Made by a program: the position numbers and the translations under genes
Part shown: positions 1-8,677 of the stretch, in pieces
Position numbering within the stretch: position 1 is the first letter of the stretch
Layout of the letters: each line of letters opens with the position of its first letter
Notes under the pieces: model-generated
Seen by the model: the letters and a program-made list of their open reading frames with translations, nothing else
Told to the model about the DNA's origin: nothing
The model's database searches: none
IMG/VR virus record: IMGVR_UViG_3300009788_000147
Location: 1 to 47,069 of that record
From: a virus
Reading direction: 5' to 3' (one strand)
DNA length: 47,069 nucleotides

Positions 1-466
1 CACCAAAGGCTTGGCTAAGGTACCCTTCCCGATAAGCTACTAAGCCGTCCCCTACTACGATCTCTGTAACGACATCTTCCCCACCGCCTTTCTTCTCTTT
101 GATGAGGTTGACGATATTCCCTTGAAAGATCTGCTCTGGCACGAGACCATAGCCTGCGAAAACTCGAACTTTGAAGGTCTCTTCTAAGGCGAATAGCAGG
201 CCCGCTCTAACAGCATCGTCTACCACCAAAGGGTTAGAGAGAATGAAGGCACGTGCTGTCTTCACTTCCTCAAACATCGACTGTAGGATGCCACGAGCCT
301 CCTTAGACAGATTGTAAATCTGAATAATGCCTTGATCCGGTGTGCTCCTACTGTCTCGTGTAAACTCAAAGGTGACCCGCAAGCCTTCACCCCGGGTATG
401 GAAGAGCTGAAACAGAGGGCCAACTATGATGTTGATAGAGCGCTTGTATGTACGGCTACTAGGCAT
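1..466 (-). CDS. Baseplate hub protein, N-terminal part (runs off left edge)
   Basis: The frame is open from an ATG at 464-466 to the window edge (155 codons, no stop). The N-terminus has beta-rich stretches such as GLRVTFEFTRD, IIQIYNLSKEA and VFAGYGLVPEQIFQGNIV, the usual pattern of the first domain of gp27/XkdQ-like tail hub proteins, which cap the tail tube and carry the spike. The start overlaps the stop of the baseplate plug gene by 8 bases, so the two are co-translated. The C-terminal half of the same protein enters at the other end of the window (46484-47069), so the contig is broken inside this gene. Confidence 0.75.
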   Translation of the reverse strand, partial: MPSSRTYKRSINIIVGPLFQLFHTRGEGLRVTFEFTRDSRSTPDQGIIQIYNLSKEARGILQSMFEEVKTARAFILSNPLVVDDAVRAGLLFALEETFKVRVFAGYGLVPEQIFQGNIVNLIKEKKGGGEDVVTEIVVGDGLVAYREGYLSQAFG

Positions 467-788
467 CGACCTGCGTGTATCTGAACTTGACGCGATCGCC
501 TAGTTCGTCCTTTAAAGGTTGCAAATTTTCCCCTGTAGTATCCACCAAAGAGAAGACGCCTTGCGGAATGGCTAGGTGGCGGGATTGTGCGAGCATGTCG
601 ACGCCCAGGACGAGACGACGGTTACGGACTAAGGCTATGCCTGCATCGGAAGCGAGGTCAAAATACCAAGTGCCGTCGCGTCCACTATACCGATAGATGA
701 TACGCCAAAAGATGTTAGGCTCTAGGTCGACTCTAACGAAGTGCTTTCCCACGCCTGGAGCAGGTGTGGGTATGTTTAGAGTTGCCAT
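459..788 (-). CDS. Baseplate plug protein (DUF6983-like)
   Basis: This 109-residue protein has a beta-rich middle (NIFWRIIYRYSGRDGTWYFDL) and the ending GVFSLVDTTGENLQPLKDEL. That matches my memory of the small OB-like plug family described for cyanophage Pam3-type baseplates, which sits inside the hub/tube lumen. Its place between a Dit-like protein and the hub supports the call. It follows the Dit-like gene by a few bases and overlaps the hub gene start. Family assignment is from pattern memory, not from a search. Confidence 0.65.
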   Translation of the reverse strand: MATLNIPTPAPGVGKHFVRVDLEPNIFWRIIYRYSGRDGTWYFDLASDAGIALVRNRRLVLGVDMLAQSRHLAIPQGVFSLVDTTGENLQPLKDELGDRVKFRYTQVDA

Positions 789-1442
789 TTAGATAGGTAC
801 TGCGGCTTGCGTGCCCGCGTTAGAGCCTACGCCCGCACCAAGGTTTAGAGCATCATCGTCTATTAAGGAAGCAACAGTAGTACGGCTGCCTATCTGAATC
901 TCCTGGAGCACCAGGTTAAACTCTAGGGCCTGACCTGAGTTGCTGTCTCTGGTGATTGAGTATTTCTTAATCAGCATTTCCCGATAGTTACCGATAGACG
1001 TAGCCACGAATAAAGGTTCACCATCATCGTACCATCTATCTAGCTTCTCTTTGGCTAGTAACGCACGGCTTTGTAGAACGGCTTGAGTTACGGCTTGGAC
1101 AATCAAGCCAACGCCCGTAATAGGCGTGTCGGAAATGATGCCAGTAAAAGATAAGACAGTAGGCAGGCGTCGGCTGCTGTCTGTAATGCGGAACCCGTTC
1201 TCAACCGGGTGCGAGGTTACTGTGCGCTCTTTACTATGAGTCTGCGTAACGGCTACATCGGCCCGCCACTTCCCCGGAAAAGGGATATCAGTACGGACTA
1301 GCGCAACGGCTTTAATAAAGGAGGCAAGACGAGCCGCCGCGGCAGCGCTTGGCGGCAAGTCTGGAAAAGGGTCTAGCTGTACCAAAGTAATCGAGGTAGG
1401 GCTAGCGATATTGCTTACACCTGAGAATCCACCAAGGGACAT
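789..1442 (-). CDS. Dit-like baseplate/tail protein
   Basis: The protein has 217 residues. The segment around residues 70-110 (SKERTVTSHPVENG..ITDSSRRLPTVLSFTGIISD) is the typical N-terminal signature of Dit-like phage tail proteins, which form the ring joining tail tube and baseplate. The C-terminal part (REMLIKKYSITRD..ALEFNLVLQEIQIG) is also common in this family. It lies directly downstream of the tape measure gene (4-base gap), the normal position for a distal tail protein. Confidence 0.7.
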   Translation of the reverse strand: MSLGGFSGVSNIASPTSITLVQLDPFPDLPPSAAAAARLASFIKAVALVRTDIPFPGKWRADVAVTQTHSKERTVTSHPVENGFRITDSSRRLPTVLSFTGIISDTPITGVGLIVQAVTQAVLQSRALLAKEKLDRWYDDGEPLFVATSIGNYREMLIKKYSITRDSNSGQALEFNLVLQEIQIGSRTTVASLIDDDALNLGAGVGSNAGTQAAVPI

Positions 1443-1445
1443 TGC

Positions 1446-3272
1446 TTAGATTCCTTCCTGCGGAGCCAAGTTATCCTTGGCGTCCTTGATAATAGCGAGC
1501 AGTTCCTCGCTCACGCGCTCGGCTGCGATGTTGCCTACTTCTTCCGCCGAAGTACCAGGCACGCCATTCACTTGGATATCAATGTCCATGTCTACATCCT
1601 GCTGGAAAATGGTAACAGTGATAACAGGCGGTACGCCTCCCGGCGTTTTCCTATCACCGATAAGACCTGTGAGCGATTCGCCGGACTGCCCGGCTTGATT
1701 GATTAAGCCGAGCAACTCTGCGTCGGTTAAAGGGCCTTCGCCCTTCTTCTTGCCTCCGCCCTTCCTACCTTTGAGGTTCTTAGCAAGCTCTTTACGCCTT
1801 GCGGCTCCTGCTTTCGCAGCGGCCTGGCGGTCTAGAGCGGTCTGCGTTTTCTCGTCAAAGATACCGAACTGTGAGCCAAGGAAGCTCTTAGCAGCGTTCG
1901 CTAACTCTTTGCCTTCCTTCTTATCCCTCGCCGCTTTCGCCTTGGCACGGGCGTTCCGTGTCTCTACAACAGTCTTCTGCTCGCCCGCAGCGGCTCTGAC
2001 AGCCGCAGATGTTTGGTGGTCATCCGCGATAGCCTGTAGCTGATTGGCCGATAACTTCCCGCTAGAGATACGGTCCATAGCAGCAGCATTCTTGGTAGCT
2101 CCAGGCCCTCGTGCCTCACGTGTGAACGTCTGGACTTGCCGAGCGCCCTGACCTCGAACCGCTACAGTCTCATTAGTACCAGGGACTAACCCTAGGAAGC
2201 CTTTAACATCATCAATCAAGCCCCGAACTTCAGGTCTTAACTTGAGACCTAACAAGTCTCCTAGGCCTTCAAACTTATCAACTAGCGCACCTAGAGGGTT
2301 GAGGGTAAAGGACATAGTGTCCTTTAGAAGGTTCCACAGAGTAGAGCTTTCAGAGAGTCTCTCATCTAAGTTCTTTAGCTCTGTTACTAAGAGGACAGTC
2401 TCTTCTGAGATCTCAGCAAGCCAGCCTGGAAACTCAACTAGTATCTCGCCTATCGCTTGGAGCGTAGGCTTGAGTGTCTCAAAGGCAGAGGTGATTTTTG
2501 CTATCTGCTCTTCTAGCTTTTGCTTGATTACCTCATCATTTTCGCCAAGCCATTCACGTGTGCCATCAATAATATCCATTACGATGGGCATAAGGCCCGT
2601 GGCAAGGGTGATTTTGAAGGACTCTACTACTTTATCAAGCCTAAGCTGCGCGTCTACTAGGGCTTCACTCGCAGCAGCCTGCTCGTTAGTGAAAATTCCA
2701 AGCTTTCGAGCCTCTTCACGCTGTTTTCTGATACCTTCAGAGCCTTCATTGAGTAGAGGGATAAGCTCTTTACCCGCACGGCCTAAGATTTGCTGCGCAA
2801 ATGCAGTTTTTTCAAGCTCATTTGGCAGGCCTTTGATAACATCGGCGTACTTCTCAAACGCTTCATCCGCATCTAGCCCATCAAACTCTGAAATATTGAT
2901 ATTCAGAGCTTTAAGCTGGTCTGCGAAAGGGCCCGTACCCTTCACTCGCGCCTCTACCAAGTTACGGTTAAGGGATTGAATACCCTTAGCCATGACTTTA
3001 CCGCTAGAGCCTGCAAGCTCCGCGGCAAAAGACAACTCTTGGAAACCCTCCGCAGTTAGAGCAGCATTCTTGGCGGTTTTGGCGATTTCGTCGCCTTGCG
3101 CCGCTACCTCTGTAGTGAAATCAAAGAGGATCTTTTTAGCGAGCTTGAAACCATCGGTTAAAAGACCGATTCCGGCCTTTACACCATTGACTGCTAGGCC
3201 AAACTTACCTAGTGAGTCGGCTGCGTTCCCTGTCAGAGACAAGGATGCAGTTAACTTGCGGATTTCTACCAT
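1446..3272 (-). CDS. Tail tape measure protein
   Basis: At 608 residues this is the longest tail gene. It is rich in alpha-helix and alanine/lysine, with an N-terminal glycine-containing hydrophobic stretch and a segment resembling the tape-measure core (VMAKGIQSLNRNL, FAQQILGRAGKELIPLLNEG). Tape measure proteins set tail length during tube polymerisation; about 600 residues would suit a tail of roughly 90 nm. The ATG (3270-3272) shares one base with the TAA that ends the -1 frame extension of the chaperone gene, a coupling usual for chaperone/tape-measure pairs. The lysine-rich C-terminal region (about 455-505) is probably flexible. Confidence 0.9.
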   Translation of the reverse strand: MVEIRKLTASLSLTGNAADSLGKFGLAVNGVKAGIGLLTDGFKLAKKILFDFTTEVAAQGDEIAKTAKNAALTAEGFQELSFAAELAGSSGKVMAKGIQSLNRNLVEARVKGTGPFADQLKALNINISEFDGLDADEAFEKYADVIKGLPNELEKTAFAQQILGRAGKELIPLLNEGSEGIRKQREEARKLGIFTNEQAAASEALVDAQLRLDKVVESFKITLATGLMPIVMDIIDGTREWLGENDEVIKQKLEEQIAKITSAFETLKPTLQAIGEILVEFPGWLAEISEETVLLVTELKNLDERLSESSTLWNLLKDTMSFTLNPLGALVDKFEGLGDLLGLKLRPEVRGLIDDVKGFLGLVPGTNETVAVRGQGARQVQTFTREARGPGATKNAAAMDRISSGKLSANQLQAIADDHQTSAAVRAAAGEQKTVVETRNARAKAKAARDKKEGKELANAAKSFLGSQFGIFDEKTQTALDRQAAAKAGAARRKELAKNLKGRKGGGKKKGEGPLTDAELLGLINQAGQSGESLTGLIGDRKTPGGVPPVITVTIFQQDVDMDIDIQVNGVPGTSAEEVGNIAAERVSEELLAIIKDAKDNLAPQEGI

Positions 3273-3547
3273 TATCTCTTAGGCTTTTTAGGGGCAGGGA
3301 ATGCATGCTTGTTCACGACACCAAGGTAAGTGTTCTCTACTTGGAGGATCTCATAAGCATCGTAGAGATCGTTAATCGTTAGGTGGTTTTTTAGGTGGTA
3401 GAGGTTTCCAAGGTCGACTCCGCTTCGTCCGTTGTGGATGACTCGCCCGATGACTGCATCGACGTTTTCATATTCGAGAGTACATCTAGGCCGGCCACCT
3501 TTACCAGGTCGGCGACTGGAGACGAGCGGGCGGCGTTGATAAAATCC
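3272..3547 (-). CDS. Tail assembly chaperone -1 frame extension (gpGT-like)
   Basis: The -1 frame relative to the chaperone gene is open from just after a TAA at 3548-3550 down to the TAA at 3272-3274. It lacks ATG, GTG or TTG before its protein-like part. Its translation is far more protein-like than the zero frame over the same bases: TLEYENVDAVIGRVIHNG, then LKNHLTINDLYDAYEILQVE, ending APKKPKR. About 40 codons lie beyond the zero-frame stop. I infer programmed -1 frameshifting, giving a fusion of chaperone plus this domain. I did not find a canonical X-XXY-YYZ heptamer in the correct phase, so the exact slip site is open. Confidence 0.7.
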   Translation of the reverse strand, partial: GFYQRRPLVSSRRPGKGGRPRCTLEYENVDAVIGRVIHNGRSGVDLGNLYHLKNHLTINDLYDAYEILQVENTYLGVVNKHAFPAPKKPKR

Positions 3548-3969
3548 TTATAGTTGACCTCCAAAGCCCACGCCCAAACCTTGTAGGCAGACGCGAGCTT
3601 GCCCCGAAAGTGCTGGCTAAAGAGAGCCTCATTACTAAGGTCTTTGTCCAGGTCACATCCTTTGAAGCGTACGCCGTCCATAACCGCCAGGAGAACGAAG
3701 TTGGCTTCGTCCGCTGTCAGGTTGGACAGCATTTCGTCTACTCCGATTTTTAAGAGTGACCCTAGCGCCACATCGAAGTTACTACTAGCAGCTTCTTTGC
3801 CATCGCTAGACAGCATGACTGTAACCGCGTTAGCAAGGGTGACCAAAACCGGCCTACCTACTAACTTGGTGAGTTGAATCAGTGTGGTGTTTGCCAGCAA
3901 AGCCGGCATCATTTCACACGTGTATTCAACCTCATCAATTTTCTTAAACGATCTTTCTTCTGTACTCAT
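3391..3969 (-). CDS. Tail assembly chaperone, zero-frame product
   Basis: The 192-residue protein lies between tube and tape measure. It has the acidic helical character of tail assembly chaperones (for example YTCEMMPALLANTTLIQLTKL) and a Ser/Thr-rich, low-complexity C-terminus. Such proteins, like lambda gpG, bind the tape measure and recruit tube subunits. The gene overlaps a long -1 open frame that has no start codon of its own and ends exactly at the tape measure ATG, so a second longer product made by ribosomal frameshifting is likely. Confidence 0.75.
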   Translation of the reverse strand: MSTEERSFKKIDEVEYTCEMMPALLANTTLIQLTKLVGRPVLVTLANAVTVMLSSDGKEAASSNFDVALGSLLKIGVDEMLSNLTADEANFVLLAVMDGVRFKGCDLDKDLSNEALFSQHFRGKLASAYKVWAWALEVNYKDFINAARSSPVADLVKVAGLDVLSNMKTSMQSSGESSTTDEAESTLETSTT

Positions 3970-3996
3970 TGTTTGGCCCCAATGTGACTTTCTTTA

Positions 3997-4464
3997 CTAG
4001 GTTCCTAGAGCCTTGTTAGACCCGTGATTCATGAAGAGTTTCGGGCATTCAAAGATCCACACGATATCGTCTTCTGCATCTGAAGAGTTAGACTTAGGTT
4101 CCCACCCTTGGATGAAAGCGTTAGGGCAGGCGTAGATACTGGTGCCGCTAAAGTCCTGTACCATTAACCCGCCTACGTTCCCTAGCCCAGTTCCTTCATA
4201 GACGCTCAGGACAGTAGACATCTGTTGATTAGCATCCGCCCCTGCCCTAAGAGTAACAGTAACCAAGCCCGATTGGTTATTCGCTTTGATGCGTGTCGAC
4301 TCCCCATCGCCCCCCATACGCAAGATGTTAACAGGCACATTGCGAGCGACGTTCACAAAGGTACCGTCCACAATACCCTTATTGAGAGTGATAGGCCCGG
4401 GTGCAAAGTTTACGGGGTTCCAACTAATGATGACCGATTTAGGGTCGTAATCTTTATCTGCCAT
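3997..4464 (-). CDS. Tail tube protein (DUF3277-like)
   Basis: The 155-residue protein has an opening (DPKSVIISWNPVNFAPGPI) and middle (LVTVTLRAGADANQQMSTVLS) that match the small tube protein found beside DUF3383 sheaths. Tube subunits stack as hexamers inside the sheath. It is preceded by the sheath gene and followed by the chaperone gene, the standard order in this type of myophage. Confidence 0.75.
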   Translation of the reverse strand: MADKDYDPKSVIISWNPVNFAPGPITLNKGIVDGTFVNVARNVPVNILRMGGDGESTRIKANNQSGLVTVTLRAGADANQQMSTVLSVYEGTGLGNVGGLMVQDFSGTSIYACPNAFIQGWEPKSNSSDAEDDIVWIFECPKLFMNHGSNKALGT

Positions 4465-4472
4465 TTTGCTCC

Positions 4473-5822
4473 TTAGACCGTAAGGTCAACTTGAATGAAC
4501 ACCTTGCGGATAGCCTGTGCAAACTTGGCGATGCCTACAAGGTTACGCAAAATACCTGCGTTCTTATCAGCTTCGTCAATATCTTCAGGATTAGGACCCG
4601 TCGCCACAGGGTCAAAGTCACTTGTAAAGTGTCCATTGGTGACACCGATATCTAACCGATTCTTTACGATGGCGATAAAGGTACCGATTCCTGTGGTATC
4701 CAGATTGATCTTAGTAGGTGTGCCACCAAGAGCACCAAAGGCGTCCTCTTGCATGCGCGCGCTAGTCCAATCAATCGTGGTCTGTGTACGCATAAACTCA
4801 CCTTCAACAGATTGAGTTTGTGTGTGCCCACTACCTCCAATCTCGATATACGTGGAAGCACCAGCGAGTAATAGATTGGCCTTGGAAGATGTATCCAAAT
4901 CGTCTGTAACTACGCCTACCAGTGCTTTATTATTCCAGGTAATCTGCCCGTTAGCAGCATCTAGGTTAGCTGCCGCGGCGACGCCTGCCATAGCGGCGTC
5001 CGCTAGTGAGAGATCGTCCGACTTATAGAAGAGCATGACCCGCTTATACCCTAGCGTTTTCAAATCATCGCCAAGGTTGGGCGTCGTGCCTGTGAGCATG
5101 TCTGCATCGCTCGACTGGAAGATGCCAATCTTCTCATCTGTAGTAACTTGAGCCGCGGCGAGCTTGATTGTAGCGTCGTCACGATCCTCAATGTTCAGAT
5201 AGAACCATTGCTTAGCGGTGGTCGCTGTACTGATTGCAGCATAAGCCGTAGCCCACGCTTCTGCGGGCGTCTCTGCTGTATTGACAGTGGTAGAAGCACC
5301 ACTACCGGGCTCTGCAATAGAGAGTGTGTAGGACCCGCCCCCTGTAATGTGCGTGATATCAAACTTCTCTTCATTGGGAGACGCTTGCTGTACTGCTACC
5401 ACGGGCAAGTCTGCGAGGGTGATAGCCGTAGCAAGCCCTGCTGAGATAGTTTCATTGGTGTCAACACCAGACGCTACAAAGGTAACAGGAGTACCGTTGA
5501 TTGTTGCAACCCAACTACCAGCATCGGGCGTAGTAATCTCTACTTCATCGCTCTCTGGTGTGCCGGGGATGCGCCGTCCGATCGCAAAGGTGCTAGGCTT
5601 GATATCGCCAGACTTATGGATAGTTGCCCACAATACGGCAGGATGCGTAGTAGGGAATCCAGCATCCGTTAAATCAGTAGCCGTAGAGTAGAGCTTAAAG
5701 CGCTCCGATTGAAGGGTGTCAGAAACCTGCCCTATCCACATAGTAACACCAAAGCCGGCGCGTGAAATGCTTACGCTAGTCTTTGATACTACAATGATAA
5801 TAACGTCATCAATGTTTGCCAT
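4473..5822 (-). CDS. Contractile tail sheath protein (DUF3383)
   Basis: At 449 residues it is within the usual size of DUF3383 sheath proteins. The N-terminus (IDDVIIIVVSKTSVSISRAGFG) and the late segment (RKVFIQVDLTV, beta strand at the extreme C-terminus) fit sheath subunits that exchange strands with neighbours. An inserted region near residues 90-170 (SWVATINGTPVTFVAS..YTLSIAEPG) looks like an extra beta domain on the sheath surface. The gene sits between tail terminator and tube and shows that the tail contracts. Confidence 0.88.
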   Translation of the reverse strand: MANIDDVIIIVVSKTSVSISRAGFGVTMWIGQVSDTLQSERFKLYSTATDLTDAGFPTTHPAVLWATIHKSGDIKPSTFAIGRRIPGTPESDEVEITTPDAGSWVATINGTPVTFVASGVDTNETISAGLATAITLADLPVVAVQQASPNEEKFDITHITGGGSYTLSIAEPGSGASTTVNTAETPAEAWATAYAAISTATTAKQWFYLNIEDRDDATIKLAAAQVTTDEKIGIFQSSDADMLTGTTPNLGDDLKTLGYKRVMLFYKSDDLSLADAAMAGVAAAANLDAANGQITWNNKALVGVVTDDLDTSSKANLLLAGASTYIEIGGSGHTQTQSVEGEFMRTQTTIDWTSARMQEDAFGALGGTPTKINLDTTGIGTFIAIVKNRLDIGVTNGHFTSDFDPVATGPNPEDIDEADKNAGILRNLVGIAKFAQAIRKVFIQVDLTV

Positions 5823-5834
5823 TTGAAATGTCCT

Positions 5835-6716
5835 TTACGGGAGAGTGATAAGAGTTGTTTGGCTATCAGTTTCAAGCGACACGGTAGCTGTCTCAATCGG
5901 GTAGCGTGTATGCACAGACATAGCCGTTAGGTCTAGCGAGATATCGAAGCTAGCCCTTTGTTCATTGCTGGCACCGTCGACTGATAACCCTGTCAGATTC
6001 ACAGGGTCACTAATCGGCCTAATGAATGTTCGGAAGTCTCGCAGAATCAACTGATTTCTAGGGATGTCCAGAGCATCATAGCAGAGTGTGCACATAGCAT
6101 GAGCACCTTGGCTAGCTGTGCGCTCAGGCTCTGAATAGAAAGTAACCCTAGCGGTGAACCGACGCCGCCCTAACTTATACTCCACTGGAATGTCAGACAC
6201 TGGCGGTGTAATCACCAGGGACATGGCGTCTGTGGGCGTAGGAGTTGTTAGGGTATAGATCTCCCCTACATTATCTGGCGTCGCCGAAATAGCGTCAGTG
6301 CTGACAGCCGCAAAGGTAGCACGTTCCTCTAAATCATTTAGCACTATCAATAATGCGTCCCTGATTACTGTGATACTATCGCCCGCTTCCGCTGTGTAGT
6401 TAGCAGGGAACCCATTCAACCGGAGCTTATACCCGCGGGAAGTGACAGCGGTTAGGATAGTTATCGTGGCTCCCTCAATAGCTATCGCATTATCGCTGTC
6501 GTCCGTGAAAGCCCCAATCATGTGGGGCAGAGTAATAGGACGGACGAACACGAAAGGTCTATCGACTCGCGGCACACTAGGAGCCCCACCTATTTGCGAG
6601 CCCGTGCCTAAGACAACCTTATTAGCATCTAGGATAATCCCGTCTAACGCTTCCGCGAAGATGAGACGGAGAACCTTTAGAGATAGGTCAACTCTGTTGG
6701 TAGCGAGCAAGGCCAT
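5835..6716 (-). CDS. Tail terminator / neck protein (gp12-like, LIC_12616 type)
   Basis: The 293-residue protein has an N-terminal inserted domain with repeats of Val/Ile-rich beta strands. It ends in a part (YKLGRRRFTARVTFYSEPE.. and CYDALDIPRNQLILRDF) typical of tail terminator proteins that cap the sheath and tube beneath the neck. It directly precedes the sheath gene. The ATG shares one base with the upstream gene stop at 6716, so translation is coupled. Assignment is by pattern and position. Confidence 0.6.
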   Translation of the reverse strand: MALLATNRVDLSLKVLRLIFAEALDGIILDANKVVLGTGSQIGGAPSVPRVDRPFVFVRPITLPHMIGAFTDDSDNAIAIEGATITILTAVTSRGYKLRLNGFPANYTAEAGDSITVIRDALLIVLNDLEERATFAAVSTDAISATPDNVGEIYTLTTPTPTDAMSLVITPPVSDIPVEYKLGRRRFTARVTFYSEPERTASQGAHAMCTLCYDALDIPRNQLILRDFRTFIRPISDPVNLTGLSVDGASNEQRASFDISLDLTAMSVHTRYPIETATVSLETDSQTTLITLP

Positions 6717-7111
6717 TACTGTTCACCTAGTCTTACGCACCATACAGTGTAGTGGCCAGACTGTGAGATAAGGTCTTCAGACTTCTTAGTGACATATCGG
6801 ATAGTCCCACCTTCGCCGCCCGGGATATATCGGACAATATCCGCCTGCTCTGTGGTGCCTGCCTTGGCGGTTCTGATTACTACTTTGCAGGACACACGAA
6901 TAACCTCTTTAGTCCTATCACCTTCCTCTAGCACCAAGAGGTCGCGGCCTTCTACTATCTGCACACTGGCGATAGGTACCGGGATTAGGGTAGGGGAGCC
7001 GTCCCCGCTAGGGTAACCGTCCACTATCGTAGACGTATGTCGCTCTATGACTATCCCGCCCGGGTGAGCGAAAACATCAATCACACTTTCAAGCCCTGCT
7101 AGTACACCCAT
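6716..7111 (-). CDS. Putative neck / head-closure protein
   Basis: This 131-residue beta-rich protein (SVIDVFAHPGGIVIERHTS.. VIRVSCKVVIRTAKAG.. GHYTVWCVRLGEQ) has no firm family that I recognise. Small beta-barrel proteins at this place, between HK97 gp10-like neck protein and tail terminator, are commonly stopper or head-closure proteins. The function is inferred from location only. Confidence 0.45.
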   Translation of the reverse strand: MGVLAGLESVIDVFAHPGGIVIERHTSTIVDGYPSGDGSPTLIPVPIASVQIVEGRDLLVLEEGDRTKEVIRVSCKVVIRTAKAGTTEQADIVRYIPGGEGGTIRYVTKKSEDLISQSGHYTVWCVRLGEQ

Positions 7112-7114
7112 AAC

Positions 7115-8203
7115 TTAGACGATCGTAACAGTTTTCCAGCTTACGCCGTTGTGAAAGTGGAGCGTGCCTGCGGAGTTGCAATACATGTCACCCAACGCGC
7201 CAGTGGGTGCTGACCCTTGTGGATCAAGGTTCAGTACGTCGTCAACTGTAACCGTCCCACTAAAGTCACCGTCCACGGCTATTATGCCAGCTTCAAAAGT
7301 TGCACGACCGTCCGCGTTAGAGATTACAAGCGAGTCCGCTTGGAAAACGTCTGCGATATAACGCTTAATCTCAAAGTTCTCGCTGTTGTCATTCTGGATA
7401 TCCCACGTCTTGTTGCCGTCTGTGAGGAGGCGCAGTGTGCCGAAGTTTCCTCCTCCTTTGTTAACCTCCAGAGTGTTTGACCCGGTCCCTGCTAAAGCGA
7501 AAGTCCGGTTTGAGCCGTTTATGTCTACGTCTCCGTTGAACGATCCGCCCACGTCAAACGTTACTAGGCCCCCCACGTCCAGCGTGCCGCTCGTGACATC
7601 GACGTTGCCCGAGAACGTTCCGTCGACTGCCGAAATGTCATGGAGAAATGCGAAGTTGCCGGTCGCTTGCGAGATAGTTAACGGGATGTCAACGAACGAT
7701 CCCGTTCCTGCGGCGTACCGGTTGATCGCAAGATCTTCGCCGGTGGTCATGTACCAGTACCATCGGCGAACGCCCGCATTGTGGAACTGTAGAGTCGCTA
7801 TATCTACGTCTGCTTTGTCGAGGACAAGGTCGGCGCTAGAGCTGCCGTCTCCGACCCCAAGGTCCCCATCGATCGTAACAGCTTGATTGAAAGTTGCGTT
7901 CCCTGTAACAGCGCGTGTACCATCAATTAAATACGCGTAGGGATGATCAGCAGTATCAGCGAGACCAGACAAAGACCCATGGTCCGTGATACCTAGGTCA
8001 CCATCCTCAATAGCCTGGATAAGCGCAAGGGTCACATTGTCAGTTTGGTTCCCCCAACCTGCCGTTACTTTCCCCGTACTATCAGAAGGTGCGTTAGACG
8101 AGCCTGCCTTATCTTGCTTCTCTTGATAGAGATCACCGAACTGTGTAATAAAGTCTGCGACCCCTAGGAAGAGGATAGTTTTGTCGATTGAGCCTGAAGC
8201 CAT
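7115..8203 (-). CDS. Fiber-like structural protein in the neck gene cluster
   Basis: The 362-residue protein has many short beta repeats rich in Gly, Asp, Val and Thr (VDGTFSGNVDVTSGTLDVGG, SFNGDVDINGS, VDGDFSGTVTVDDVLNLD) and a C-terminal tip GDMYCNSAGTLHFHNGVSW of the kind seen at the ends of phage fibers. The N-terminus (residues 1-60) is helical and may be the attachment domain. It sits between neck genes, so whisker or collar fiber is as plausible as tail fiber. Confidence 0.6.
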   Translation of the reverse strand: MASGSIDKTILFLGVADFITQFGDLYQEKQDKAGSSNAPSDSTGKVTAGWGNQTDNVTLALIQAIEDGDLGITDHGSLSGLADTADHPYAYLIDGTRAVTGNATFNQAVTIDGDLGVGDGSSSADLVLDKADVDIATLQFHNAGVRRWYWYMTTGEDLAINRYAAGTGSFVDIPLTISQATGNFAFLHDISAVDGTFSGNVDVTSGTLDVGGLVTFDVGGSFNGDVDINGSNRTFALAGTGSNTLEVNKGGGNFGTLRLLTDGNKTWDIQNDNSENFEIKRYIADVFQADSLVISNADGRATFEAGIIAVDGDFSGTVTVDDVLNLDPQGSAPTGALGDMYCNSAGTLHFHNGVSWKTVTIV

Positions 8204-8212
8204 ACTATATAC

Positions 8213-8671
8213 CTAACCTGATTCTACAACGGTGCCGCCTTTGAGGACAGCCCATGTGACGGCGCCAAGCATTTCGCCTGTATCCACCAAGGGTTTGGAG
8301 CTGCCCTTCTTGTCGATTGTTGCGTCGGCGTTCTCTTCCGCCCATTTCTGAGAGTCCCGAATACGCTTCTTTACAATCGTAGCTCCAAAGATTCCGAGTC
8401 TTCTGGCGGCTTGGATGGCAGTCCTATTACCCTCCAAGATCTCGCCCATTTCATCCTCAAACCGTGAGGCGATTTCCTTACGTGCCTCATCTAATGCGGT
8501 TGATAGAAAAGGCCTAGCCGGGATATCTTCTGTACCAAACTCGTTATACGCCGCGATAGTGGCGATAGATAAACCTTCATCGCTAGATTCGTCGTTCTGA
8601 AACCCTACACGAATATCGTAGGAGCTAAACTCAGTCACCTCGCGTAGAAGGTCTGCAAAATCGACGGCCAT
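8213..8671 (-). CDS. HK97 gp10-like neck / tail completion protein
   Basis: The 152-residue protein contains AAYNEFGTEDIPARPFLSTA (about residues 38-57) and PLVDTGEMLGAVTW (about 129-142), the two hallmark stretches of the HK97 gp10 / Mu gpG-like family that joins the head connector to the tail. It lies within the head-to-tail joining cluster, between a DUF4054 protein and a fiber-like gene. Confidence 0.72.
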   Translation of the reverse strand: MAVDFADLLREVTEFSSYDIRVGFQNDESSDEGLSIATIAAYNEFGTEDIPARPFLSTALDEARKEIASRFEDEMGEILEGNRTAIQAARRLGIFGATIVKKRIRDSQKWAEENADATIDKKGSSKPLVDTGEMLGAVTWAVLKGGTVVESG

Positions 8672-8677
8672 AAAAGC

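Noticed and set aside
2242-2979. Plus-strand 245-codon frame opposite the tape measure gene
   Set aside because: Antisense to a clear structural gene; Ser-rich composition is a codon-shadow effect.
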